From: Anaeramoeba flamelloides
Lineage: Eukaryota > Metamonada > Anaeramoebidae
Length of the DNA: 64,000 nt
NCBI GenBank assembly: GCA_027625915.1
Contig: JANTQA010000012.1
Location: 7,214,501 to 7,278,500 of the forward strand
Direction: 5' to 3'
Both the position numbers and the translations under genes were made by a program. The notes under the pieces are model-generated. The model worked only from the letters and a program-made list of their open reading frames with translations, did no database searches and was not told the origin of the DNA. Below, piece after piece: positions 32,961 to 43,981 of the stretch (its first letter is position 1; each line of letters opens with the position of its first letter).

Positions 32961-35486
32961 TTAATCTACTTCTTCCATTGGTGTTTCATTTTCTTCTTCT
33001 TCTTCTTCTTCTTCTTTTTCATCTTTTTTTTCTTCAGTTTTTTTCTTCTTCTTCGTCTTCAACTTTTTCTAAAGAAGGGAGTTCATCATCCTGAAGATCT
33101 AAGGTTTCTTCTTTTTCGCCTACACCAAGGCTCATATTGATCATGTCATGGATTCTGGAAGTAAATCCTGTGGTATCATCGATGGAGAAACCAGAGTATA
33201 GGAGTGACGATTCGTACAAAAGGGTAACGAGGTCTCTGACTGTGGAGTCTGTTTTGTCTGTTTCGAAACGGGATTTGAGTTCCAAGATTGATGGGTGCTT
33301 GGGATTGAGTTCCATTGTCTTTTTGGAGACCATGTAGGTGGACATGTTGCTGTCTCTGAGTGCCTGTGCCTTCATGATTCTTTCCATGTTGGCTGTCCAA
33401 CCAAATTCGCCGGTGACGAGGACACAGGGCGATTCGACAAGTCTTTTGCCGAGTGTGACCTTTTCAACGCCCTTCCCGATAACTTCCTTAACGTACGTGC
33501 AAAATGGTTCAAATTCCTTGACAAGCTCTTCAAAGTCCTTGTTGTCGTCTTCAGAGTCGCCAAATTTGACGCCCTCTTTGGAGACATTGACGAGTTTTTT
33601 TCCTTCGAATTCCTTGACCTGTGGGATACAGTATTCATCAATTGGATCCACCATATAGAGGACTTCAAAGTCTTTCTTTTTAAGTTTTTCGATGAATGGT
33701 GAGTTTTTGACGCTCTTGAGGGACTCGCCCGAGATGTAGTAGATGCTTTCTTGTTCCTTTGGCATTCTGGTCACGTAGTCGGCGAGAGAGGTCATTTCTT
33801 CGCCGCTTTTGGAGCTGTAGTATCTCAGCAATTTGGTGAGCTTTTTGGTGTTGTCTGTATCGGAGTGGACACCGAGCTTGATGTTTTTGGAGAACGCATC
33901 GTAGAATTTCTTGTAATCTTCCTTGTTTTCTGCGATTTCATCAAACATTTCGAGTGTTTTTTTAACCAGGGATTTCTTGATCATTTTCATGACTCTATTC
34001 TTTTGGAGCGTTTCACGAGAGATGTTCAATGGGAGATCTTCAGAATCGACAATACCCTTGACAAAGTTCAAGTACTCTGGGAGCAACTCCTTAGATTCGT
34101 CGGTGATGAAGACCCTTCGGACATAAAGCTTGATGCTTTTGGACTTTTTGTTTGGCTCAAACAAGTCAAATGGCGCTCGCTTTGGGACAAATAAGATGGC
34201 TCGGAAATCAAGCTGCCCTTCAATGCTGAAGTGTTGGACAGCAAGGTGCTCTTCCCAGTCGTTACTGATCGCCTTGTAGAATTGGCCATATTCTTCGTTG
34301 GTGACTTCCTTTGGGTTTCGAAGCCAGATTGGCTTTTGCTTGTTAATTTGCTCATACTCGTGTACAATTTGCTTGGTCTTTTTGGTTTTTTTTTCTTTTT
34401 TTTCTTCTTCTTCTTCTTCGTCGATTTCTTCGATCTTTGGTTCTTCTTCGTCGTCTTTGATTTCTTCGATTTTGCTTTCTTCATCTTTTTCGTCTTGTTT
34501 TTTTTCTTCTTTTTCTTCTTTTTCTTTTTCTTCTTCTTCTTCTTCATCTTCGTCATCGGAAATTTCTTCTTCAACTTCTTTTTCTACCCATAAGGAGATT
34601 GGGTAGCCAATAAATTCTGAATGCTTCTTGATAACTTCCTTAATCTTTTTTTCTTCAAGGAAATCAAGTTGATCTTCTTTAAGATGGAGAATAATTTTGG
34701 TTCCTCTTCCAAGTTGGTCTCCTTCAGTGTCTTTGGTGATGGTAAATGTTTCACCAGCTTCAGATACCCATACATATCTATTTTTTTTTTTTTTATAATT
34801 ATAATATTTGTTTACGAGAGGGGTAGAAATAAAAGTCAGTTATTTTTTTTTTGTTTTTTGTTTGTAAAAAAATAGAGGTAAAAAGATCTAAAAAATGAGA
34901 AAATGAAAAAATGCTTACTGTTCATCGTCATTGTGCTTGGTGACAACAGTAACTTTGTCAGCAATTAAATAAGCAGAGTAAAAACCAACACCAAATTGTC
35001 CAATCATAGAAATATCAGCACCAGATTGGAGCATTTCCATAAAGGACTTGGTACCAGATTTAGCAATTGTACCTAAACTATTGATTAAATCAGATTTGGT
35101 CATACCAATACCCTATTGAGAGATTAAAATTGAATTTTAAACAAAATATTAATTTTGATAAAGAAAAAATGTAAATTAGATTGTTTTTTCATCAAAAAAT
35201 ATAAAAAAAAAATTGTAAAGAAAAAAGAAAAAGATTGAAAATTTACAGAATCATGAATGGTAAGTGTTTTGTTTTCGCTGTCTTGAGTGATTTTAATAAA
35301 AAGCTCTGGTTCTTTTTCAAGTTTTGTTTTATCTTTGAGTCCTTGATATCTAATTTTATCTAAAGCATCAGATGCATTAGAAATAAGTTCTCTGATGGCA
35401 ATATCTTTATGAGAATAAAAAGTGTTGATGATCAAACTCATTAATTGAGTGATCTCAGCTTGAAATTCGTATCTTTCGGAAGACAT
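32961..35486 (-). CDS. HSP90: Cytosolic heat shock protein 90
   Basis: ATP-dependent chaperone of the cytosol. Exons 35486-35247, 35112-34919 and 34777-32961; introns of 134 and 141 bp, both GT-AG and in phase. Seen: the N-terminal ATPase ([45 protein letters not shown]), a long Glu/Lys/Asp linker, middle domain [10 protein letters not shown] and NISRETLQ, and C-terminal dimerisation domain. The reading frame as given ends at 33034 (EDEEEEKN), but the next frame carries [10 protein letters not shown] ... TPMEEVD and a stop at 32961. One extra base in the T7 run at 33038-33044 explains this; without it the protein is 749 aa and ends in MEEVD, the TPR co-chaperone docking tail. An assembly homopolymer error is the simplest reading. 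Confidence 0.95.
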
Positions 35487-38400
35487 ATTATTTGATTTTT
35501 TTAGTAGTAATAATGAAAGAAATTATGAAAAAAATGGACAAGTATTTTGTGAATTTTCTTTTAAATTCTTTTACCATTATCATTTCAAATTTCGTTTACA
35601 TAATTTTATCTGAATTCGTTCACTGTTTGAGATTGAATGAATTAAAATTATGCATTGAAAAAAAATTTTGTCGAATCATCACATAAAATCACTTTACTTC
35701 TCATAAAATAAACGAAGCAAAAAATGGATTCAGTTCCAATTTTAGCTATATCTTTTTGTTTATATTAATCAAAAAAAAATTGAGAGCTGTTTTTTTAATA
35801 TTGACAATCATCGAAAATAAACGAAAAAATTTTTTTCCATGATATTTCTAAATCACCCCACTTAAAATATCCCTGCACCTTGGAAAATGATTTGAAACTT
35901 TTGAGAAGGAATGATTCACTCAAAATTTTTGATAAAAATAAAAAAAATTGTTTTTGTTGTAGAAAATAAAAGAGGAACCAATTATTACTTTTAAAAATTA
36001 AATTAAGATCTTGTACAAAAATTTTAAATGACTTTAAATTCTTCTATTCATATTTTTGTTGGAATCTAAAAAATCTCAAAATAGAAAACTAAAATGTTAG
36101 TTTCCAATTAATTTATCACTTTTAAGGTTTACAATCACTTAAACATTGAAAAAAGATTATCTTGTTTCAGAACTGTTGTGACATATTATTTTGTTTCTGA
36201 ATAAGTTTTGATAAAAGTTTTACAATTCATGAAATGGGGTACAATAAAGTGTCTCATGTAAAATACTGAAACTAGTAATTTTGGTGCTTAGATGATTGAT
36301 CTTCAACTTGGTATTCATTTTAAGAGTGGTCAAAAATGAATTTATCTAGAGGGTTGTTATTGAGTTCTTAAAAAGGAACTAGGGTTTATTTCGTCTTTTC
36401 TTTTGGTAATAAATTTGTTTCAAAGATAGGAATTTTAACAAGATTTTTTTTTATTTTGGTTGGTGTAAGTTTTATCTTTTTTTTTTACAAATATTGTTAT
36501 ATCAAGGAATAATGCTTTTCTTATCGAAAAAGAGAGTTTCCAAAAGATTTCTAGATGACTGTTTTGTATTTCAGTTTCAAAAACTAGTTTCTTATCTCGA
36601 TTTATAAGGTTAAATTATCGTGTTAAACATTATTATTTTTGTTTGGAAAGTTCTTCTATGAATAATTATTTAGGTAGACAATTTTGATACAAATGAAAAA
36701 TACCAAGTTTTGCCTTTTAAAAATCTTTTATGATAAATTTGTGTTTTTCTCATTAATAGTGATACTGTTCAAGTAAGGTACACAGTGAACAGAAAATCGC
36801 CAGATATTTGGGATCTTAGGTTATATTTCTGTTGTGTTTAAAAAAGAAAAAAAGTTGTTTGGAGAAGACCCAAAAACTCAATTATTGAAAATAATTATTC
36901 AAAAATCAAAAATCAAGAATCAAAAAACAAACAAAAACCGCCACTCTAAGGTTGATAATAATGAGGTAGTATCTTTTTTCACACTCCCAATATGTTGTTA
37001 AATTTTCACTTTCTTGTGTGTCCAACTTGAACAATATCACCATTCATGAAAAAAATAAAAATTTATTAAAAAAAACTTTTTCAAAAAAAAAAAAAAATTT
37101 ATTGTGCTTATTCATTATCCCACATGAGCATATTTTTAAATATGAATGTTTGACTTAAATGATTTTAGTGACGAATATAAGTGTATTGATTTAAAAAGTA
37201 TCACTCTTGAAAACCTAACAGAATTATAAAAGATGTATTTTCATTTTATGGATCTTTTTACTAATGAAATCTATTGTGGTCAAAAACAACTTTTCCAGAA
37301 TATAAAATCCATCTCTAAAATCACTGTGTAGATTTTTTTTCTTTACTATTATAGTCACCAGTTCAGTATCTAATTTATATCTAAGTCCAAATAAATTTTG
37401 GAAATAAACCTCGTAATATTTTGTGAATATTTTCTCTTCGGATTAAATATATATAAGCTAAATTTCAAAAATAGGGGTAGATTTCTAATCAGAAAAAAAT
37501 TTATTTAATTGTTTTTTTTTTTTGAATAATAATATATTTTACTAAATTTTTTAGAGACAATAACCAATATATATATATTGATAAATAAAAGATATTATAA
37601 TCATTTGGTTTTTTTGAAAGGTAAATCAAAAAAGAATTAAATATTATTAAAAAAATTTGCCATATATTTTGAAATTTGGATTATAAATTTGACTCTATTC
37701 TTTTAAATTATGAAAAACTAAACTAAAGTGTCCTTCAAGAGTCACCATTTCCCTAGATTTTCTTGTGGTTTTCTATTTTATTTGTATAATAATTTTATTT
37801 TCTAATAAAGTAGAAGATTCAAGAAAACCAAACGGAAGGTATCCATATGGTGACTAGGTTTTCTAGAATTCAAAATTAGAGAGAAAAATCAAATATTTCA
37901 CTCAATTTTTTGCTATTCTGGAAAACCTAACGAACGTTTTCTATGTTTTTTTTTTACTTTTTGGAATAAAATGAAAATTATTCAAACTTTCAGTTTATTC
38001 AAAAAAGTAAAAAAAAACAAAATGGAAAAATCAAAAAAAAAAACTATTATTTGAAATTAAAAAGAACAAATAATTCTTTAATAGTACAAATAATTGATTC
38101 CCTGTTTGAAAGATATTCATAAGATTTAAAATACTTATAAATAAGATGAAATGGCCTCTTACCTCATAGATGTGAAGAATTTTTTTTTCAAATTTTCTAA
38201 TATTAAATTGAAAAAAAAAATTACTGGAAATTTGGATTTTTAAAATTAAATTATTAAATATCTTTAAAAATATTTTTTAGTCAATTATATTTTATTAACC
38301 AATAATATTTTGTATACGTGAAGTTATTTAAAAGAGAGAAATTGGAAATTATTAATTCTTTTGAAAAAAAACTTTTCATGAACGTGAGTGATCTATCCAA

Positions 38401-38955
38401 AAGATCGAATGTATTTTATTTATTAATTAGGACCAAACATAATGTAAAAAATTCTAAAACACTGACACCCCTTTTCAGTTGGCCATAGTTTATTTTTTTT
38501 TGAGAATGGTTAATTTATTTCCAAAAAATAATCCACACCCATCAAAAAAAAGGGGTAATATGCATATTATAAGAACTAATCAATACACTTTTCAGACTAG
38601 AAACTATCAATTAAACATCAAGAAGACTGCGAGGCACTAAATTTATTAGATTAAAGATAACAATATAATTTTTGAAAAAAAAAAACTAATATTTAAAAGA
38701 CTAATATCTGTATTCAAATCACAATTTGGCCAATTTTCAATTCATTATCTGTTATCTCAGTCTGGAATACTTTTTCATAAAAGGTTTTTTGTATATCCAA
38801 TATCTATCAATATATACCTGAAAAAATTATCAAGCAAATAAATCAAGAAACACAAATTTCAATCTTTTTCTTTAAAATGTTTCTATATAAAATATTAAAA
38901 TGTAAATCAAAGTAAAAATTGAACCCCTATTGTATAATCTAATACCAACAAAATC
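35487..38955. other. Non-coding, with eroded repeat copies
   Basis: No gene supported. Three eroded repeats were seen: a family D left arm at 36126 (TTAA at 36122-36125, then GGTTTACAATC), a family K pair at about 37450-37690, and family H material at 37690-37990 (CTATTCTTTTAAATT, GAAAACCTAACG). Confidence 0.45.
37450..37690. mobile_element. Family K inverted-repeat element (about 240 bp)
   Basis: Left AAATTTCAAAAATAGGGGTA, right the inverse form (TTTGCCATATATTTTGAAAT). Imperfect and old. The same ends occur in the ArfGAP giant intron near 7298-8226. Confidence 0.4.
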
Positions 38956-38959
38956 TTAA

Positions 38960-39516
38960 GGTTTACAATCCTTGAAATTTAAAAAAAGATTATCTTGTGT
39001 AGGGTGTAGTGAGTTGATAGTGTTAGTTCTTAGCTGATCGATCTTGTACTTGGTATGGATTTTAATAGTTGTTCAAAATTGTAATTTTTGACAATTTAAT
39101 TTTTTTTTTTCTGAAATCCAAATAGAAGAGTGTAAGATTAATAGATAGAGGTCCTTACAAGAATAAATTTAGATTTTTAGGATTGTAGAAGAAAATTCTG
39201 TTTTACTTTTTATTTAATCATAGAAATGAAAAAAATTCTTGTATATAAAGGATCCCAATAAAACCAAACTTAATGAAAAAATTTCAATCAATAACCCACA
39301 AACCACATTTTTTTATAACTTAAGTTCCAGTCAATTAATCTTAGACTCTTCATTTCGGATTTGAGAAAAAAATAAAAATAAATTGTCAAAAATTACAATT
39401 TTGAACAACTATTAAAATCCATACCAAGAAAAAGATCGATCAGCTAAGAACAAAATTAACAAGTCACTACGCCCGACACAAGATAATCTTTTTTCAAATT
39501 TCAGGGATTGTAAACC
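38960..39516. mobile_element. Family D TTAA-flanked element with about 140-bp TIRs (557 bp)
   Basis: TTAA at 38956-38959 and 39517-39520. Arms start GGTTTACAATCC and stay paired for about 140 bp (GATTATCTTGTGT, AGCTGATCGATC, CAAAATTGTAATTTTTGACA). The centre is non-coding. TTAA targets are the rule for piggyBac-type transposases, but these termini are not the usual piggyBac ends, so the superfamily is left open. Confidence 0.75.
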
Positions 39517-39818
39517 TTAATGTGAGGTTGGATGCTTCTTATTTCGTTTTTTTAAATTTGGAACAACAACTGATGCCTCAGGATATGAATCCAGTTAAAT
39601 GTTCCAGTTACCAATTTGAGAAATGAAAGTGATTGAAAAAGAAATTTTATAAAATTTGTTCCTTGTAATTGATATTTTCCCAGATTAGCCACCATTTTGA
39701 ACTAAATAACACTTGACAATTGACGCCTCCATTGAAGAGATTCTTTCTATTTTTATTTGAACTCGGCTTGAATTCATTTTTTTTAATATATCTTCAACAA
39801 TAAATTTTATTTTTCAAA

Positions 39819-40519
39819 ATGAGTCAAATTATCAAAAAACCACAACAAACAGAACAAGAGAAAGTTAAACACATCCGAATTACTTTAAGTGGAACAAATG
39901 TTCTCCCAGTAGAAAAAGTATCCAAAAATTTTATTGACGCTGCTAAAGAACATGACTTAAAAGTAAAAGGACCAATTAGATTACCAACAAAAAGATTGTG
40001 CATCACTACCAGAAAATCACCATGTGGAGAGGGTTTGTTACTTTTTTTTATTTTTAATCTTTTCTTTGATTGACCAAAAAAACAAGAACAAAACAAACTA
40101 AAAGCCTTATATTTTTTTTTTCTTCGTTCCTTTTCTTTTTTTTTTTTTTTTTTGCTTTTAATCTTTGTTGTTTGGTTTTTTTTTTTTTTTTCCTTATTAT
40201 TTTTCATAATTCTTTAGGTACAAAAACCTGGGACAGATTCGAAATGAGAATTTACAAAAGAATAATCGATCTGTATTGCCAATCAACTGTTGTAAAAAGA
40301 ATTGTAAGTCTTTTGAATCTTTATTTTTCTTTTTTCCTTCATGTTTTTCCCAACATTAACAGCAAATTCATTTTTTTTTTTGCTTTTTTTTGTTTGCTTG
40401 TTTGTTTTTTATTTTTTTTTTTCATAATTCTTTTCTTTTCGAAAAACTTTTTATTCACATCCCAAAAGGCCAGGTTAAGTGTTGAGACAGGCGTTGACGT
40501 TGAAGTAACAATCCTTTAA
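39819..40519 (+). CDS. RPS20: 40S ribosomal protein uS10 (RPS20)
   Basis: Small-subunit ribosomal protein of the 40S head. Three exons, 39819-40032, 40218-40303, 40469-40519; introns of 185 and 165 bp, T-rich, GT-AG, and the joins stay in frame (351 nt, 116 aa, normal for the family). Landmarks: [74 protein letters not shown]. The first intron splits the Gly codon of CGEGTKTW and the second follows KRI. It starts at the first Met, a few bases after a T/A-rich leader. Confidence 0.96.
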
Positions 40520-41087
40520 ATGGCAATTTATTTTATAGAGTTCCTAATTTAAAAATAAAAATGGATCCTTTTTTTTTTTTTTTTGCTTTTTATTTTTTAT
40601 CAATCAGGCCAAAATAATGGTACAAATAAATAAAATTCTAAAAAACCAAATTTAAATCCTAAACCTTTTCTCTTAGTGAAATTCTTTTTCTTCGTTTATT
40701 ATCCTTTTCTTGTTTTTTTTCTTTTTTTTTTTATTTACGGGATTAGTGTTGGATCAACGAGAAGTCTAAAATTAAAGAAAGTTGATATTGAAAGTAAATG
40801 ATATTGCTGTTAAGCGAAAAATAAATTGTACAAAATTTTCATTCGACTTTTAAAAAAAAAAAGAGAATTTGAAGGAATATCAAAAGTTCCGAGATCTTAA
40901 TGGAAACTGCATAACGAAATCGATTTATGATCATCAAGATTTTAATTTTTAAACTTTGTTATTGGGAAAGAGAAATACAAATTAAGTTCTATTTATTTTT
41001 TAACAAATAGGAGTTCACCATGTTCAAGTGTATCTAAAAAAATTTGATTAGTTAAATAGTAATAAATTATGATCATATCTTAACCCC
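40520..41087. other. Non-coding 3' flank of RPS20
   Basis: T-rich sequence with no gene or element ends. Confidence 0.5.
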
Positions 41088-42590
41088 TTTCCAAAAATTT
41101 GGACACACCAACAATGAAAAATAGATAAAAAAAATCACAATTTATTGTATTTTTCCAAACATCACATTAAACCACATTTAAGGGAGTGGCTACACCTTAA
41201 GACATGATAAAAATTTGAGAGAGATGAGACATGAGTATTTTATTTTAGAGGAGTGATGGAAGATTCTCTAAAAAATTTTTTTAAAAAATTATTCATATTT
41301 TTTTTTTAATAAGGTTAAACAATAAAAAAAGAGAAAAGAATCTAAAAAATTGCTTCGATTTTATTTTTTTTTAAATAAAGAGCTTGTGTTATTTACCAGA
41401 AGATAATTTTTGATTCTAGGAATAAAACTTATAGCTATTTTGTGGTTTAAAATTTCATAAAATATTATCATATTCAATTTCTCCAATTTCAACAAATCCA
41501 AGTGTTTAAAATCCTAACAAATAATGTTTTTAGATAATTATTATTTTCTTTGAATCCTTATAGCTATCAAAGCCCTATTTATATTTCCTTTTGTGCCCCC
41601 CCCCCCTGTCCAATTCTAATGTTGTTGTTCATTTTTAAACAAAATTTATTCATCCCCAATATCACGATAAATAAATCTTTCTTATTGTTTTTTGTTTTCA
41701 TGAAAAAAAAAATCCAAAAATAATGAAAAAATAACAAATGAAAAAAAAAATGTAATAATAGAATGCTGAGATAAGGATAATAAATAAGTCATTCAACATT
41801 CGGAACACTATTTTAAGAAATCCAACTCAACATTCTATTGTGAAAAATTCTTAGATACTTTGATAAAAAAATTTTTAAAAAATCAAATAAATGAAGTACT
41901 TTAAATAATAAAAATCAATGAGTACAACCAAAGTAAAAAATGTTAATTTACGATCCTCTTCAAAATTACAAAAAAGTGAAAAATTTTCAGTTACCATGAC
42001 TAATCCCTTAAGTTACCCAGTATTAATGCTGTTATAAGTAATCATTTTTATCGCAAAAACATAAAAAATATAAAATAAAAAATATAAAAAAACGATATGT
42101 CAAATTAGATGAAACGAGTAGAACAAAAAGTTGTATTGAATTTATTGTGAAGGCCGAGATGAAACCTCATCTAATCTGTTAATGGGAGAATATTGAAGTG
42201 ACTAATTTTCGACTTCTGATCCAAAGAGTATCTAGATAGATACAATCATCAGAAGTTTTTAAATATGAATTTAGTTTTCTTAAAAAGTTATATTGGTCAA
42301 TTTGTTGAAATTTTCCAAAAATTTATTGATCGAACAAATGATTAGATCCTATCAACTAATTATATGCCCCCCCCCTAATAGGTTTAATATTAACCAACTC
42401 TCAACTATTGGAAAAAAATTACCGATCTAACCAAAAAGATTAGATAGCTAGAAAAAAGAAATAATTAACAAAACAGAAAAGAAAAAAAATGAAATAATTT
42501 ATAAGATCAAAATTATTTCCAAATTGAAAGTATAGTGAAATATTTTATTTCAATCAACTGTTTTAACTTGTGTTTAAATCTTAGGAATTC
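41088..42590 (+). mobile_element. MITE family E, copy 1, carrying a TTAA insertion
   Basis: It starts TTTCCAAAAATTTGGACACA, as copy 2 does at 42823-43333, and ends around GTGTTTAAATCTTAGGAATT. It is colinear with copy 2 on both sides of the 826-bp insertion at 41182-42007. A C9 run interrupts it at 42367-42375. Confidence 0.65.
41182..42007. mobile_element. TTAA-flanked element (826 bp) nested in family E
   Basis: TTAA at 41178-41181 and 42008-42011. The ends are GGGAGTGGCTACACC and the inverse of GGGATTAGTCATGGT. The sister copy of the host repeat has the uninterrupted site CCACATTTAAGTGG at about 42909-42922, which confirms the TTAA duplication. The interior is non-coding and holds a C11 run at 41596-41606. 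Confidence 0.75.
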
Positions 42591-42822
42591 AATTTGTTAA
42601 AAAAGATTCCTACCTTGGAAAAAAAATTAAGAATTATATAAAAATAATTGTCATGTTACGACAAATTTGAAGACTAAATAATCTGTATTATCGTTTAACA
42701 TTAAAAATGTTATTATCAAGTTTGTCTCAAAATAAGCTTAGTATTGAAAAAATTACATTTGTGAAAAAAATGAAATAATTACCTGAGAGATTATTTCCAC
42801 AGATTATTTCCATATAAACCCC

Positions 42823-43333
42823 ATTCCAAAAATTTGGACACACCCAAAATCAAAAATAGGCATAAAAAAACCCAATTTATTGTATTTTTCCAAACTTTAT
42901 ATAAAACCACATTTAAGTGGCATTGTATTAAAGTTTTAATAAGTAATCATTTTAATCCAAATAAAAAAAAAATCTAAAACTCCAAAATAAAAACAGGTGT
43001 GTCCAAAATAATGAAACGAGCGGAACAAAAAATGTATTGGTAAATTTTTTGAAATTTTACCAAGAATTGTTGATCGATCAAATGTTAAGATACCATATAC
43101 TAATTGTATGTTATTTTTCTATTTAACAAATTCAAACTAACCTTCTATCAACAATGGAAAAAAAATTCATATCTCTGGAAACAGATTTGGTAACTGCAAA
43201 AAAGGAAATGAAAACAAAACAAAAAAGACAAAAAATGAAATAGTTTGTAAAATCAAAATTCTTTCCAAATTGAATTTAAAGTGTAGTAAAGATGTTCTTT
43301 GAACTATTTAAACCGTGTCCAAATTTTTGGAAT
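42823..43333 (+). mobile_element. MITE family E, copy 2, uninterrupted (511 bp)
   Basis: Terminal inverted repeats ATTCCAAAAATTTGGACAC on the left and GTGTCCAAATTTTTGGAAT on the right are perfect over 19 bp. An internal GGTGTGTCCAAAA half-site is also seen. Reference copy for the family (others at 4990-5507, 13404-13900, 41088-42590). Confidence 0.8.
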
Positions 43334-43550
43334 CTAGTTTAGTTGAAATATATTTAAAAAATCAGTTAAATGAAAAAAAAACAAAAATAAACAATATTTG
43401 GGTTTTTATTATACTTTTTGAGTAAATCTTTGAAATTAAAAAATTGAAAACATAAATTTTGTTTTTTCCAAAAGTGTACAAAAAATGTGGAAAGGATCTA
43501 TTTTTTTTTTTAATTGAATTTTGGAGAACAAAACAGAAAGAAGTAGATTA

Positions 43551-43930
43551 ATATAATTTATGTTTCAGTCAAAGGTGGTGCAGTATTATTTTTTTTTTCA
43601 AGATCAATTATTATATTTAATTGACCTTTGAATATACAAATAAGAACAAAACAGTATAATAAATATCAAAGAATAGTTGGTCTTGTGTAAAAAGTATAAC
43701 TAATAAATCAATAGATTTTCTTAAGAAATAGAACAATGAATTCACAGCGTTATCATTGAGAAATTAAACAATATTCAATTTGCTCTCCAATTGGAGATTA
43801 AAATCAATAAAAATATAAATCAATCTGATTTCTCTATAATCATTTAAATTATTTTAATAAAATTTATAAGAGCAAGTTTATAATAAGTGACTTGAGATGT
43901 TGTAATCATAATATCAATTCCTTTAAGCAT
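43551..43930 (+). mobile_element. MITE family G, copy 3, right end lost
   Basis: TTTCAGTCAAAGG start, then the family blocks CAATAGATTTTCTTAA and AAGTGACTT. It breaks off before the usual right end, just ahead of a poly-C tract. Confidence 0.45.
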
Positions 43931-43949
43931 TTTTGATAAGTCTACTAAG

Positions 43950-43981
43950 CCCCCCCCCCCCCCTTCGGGCATTAGCCCGGG
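43950..43981 (+). repeat. Poly-C tract followed by GC-rich hairpin
   Basis: A C14 run at 43950-43963 is followed by TTCGGGCATTAGCCCGGG, which can pair as CGGGC/GCCCG. It is highly unusual in DNA this AT-rich. Shorter C runs lie at 41596-41606 and 42367-42375. Confidence 0.7.

Noticed and set aside
33137-34606. Several plus-strand and alternative-frame proteins over HSP90
   Set aside because: Shadows of the HSP90 exon, which is continuous and matches the family along its whole length.
40070-40519. 149-aa plus-strand protein
   Set aside because: Read-through of RPS20 introns and exons 2-3; T-rich intron sequence gives the Phe runs.
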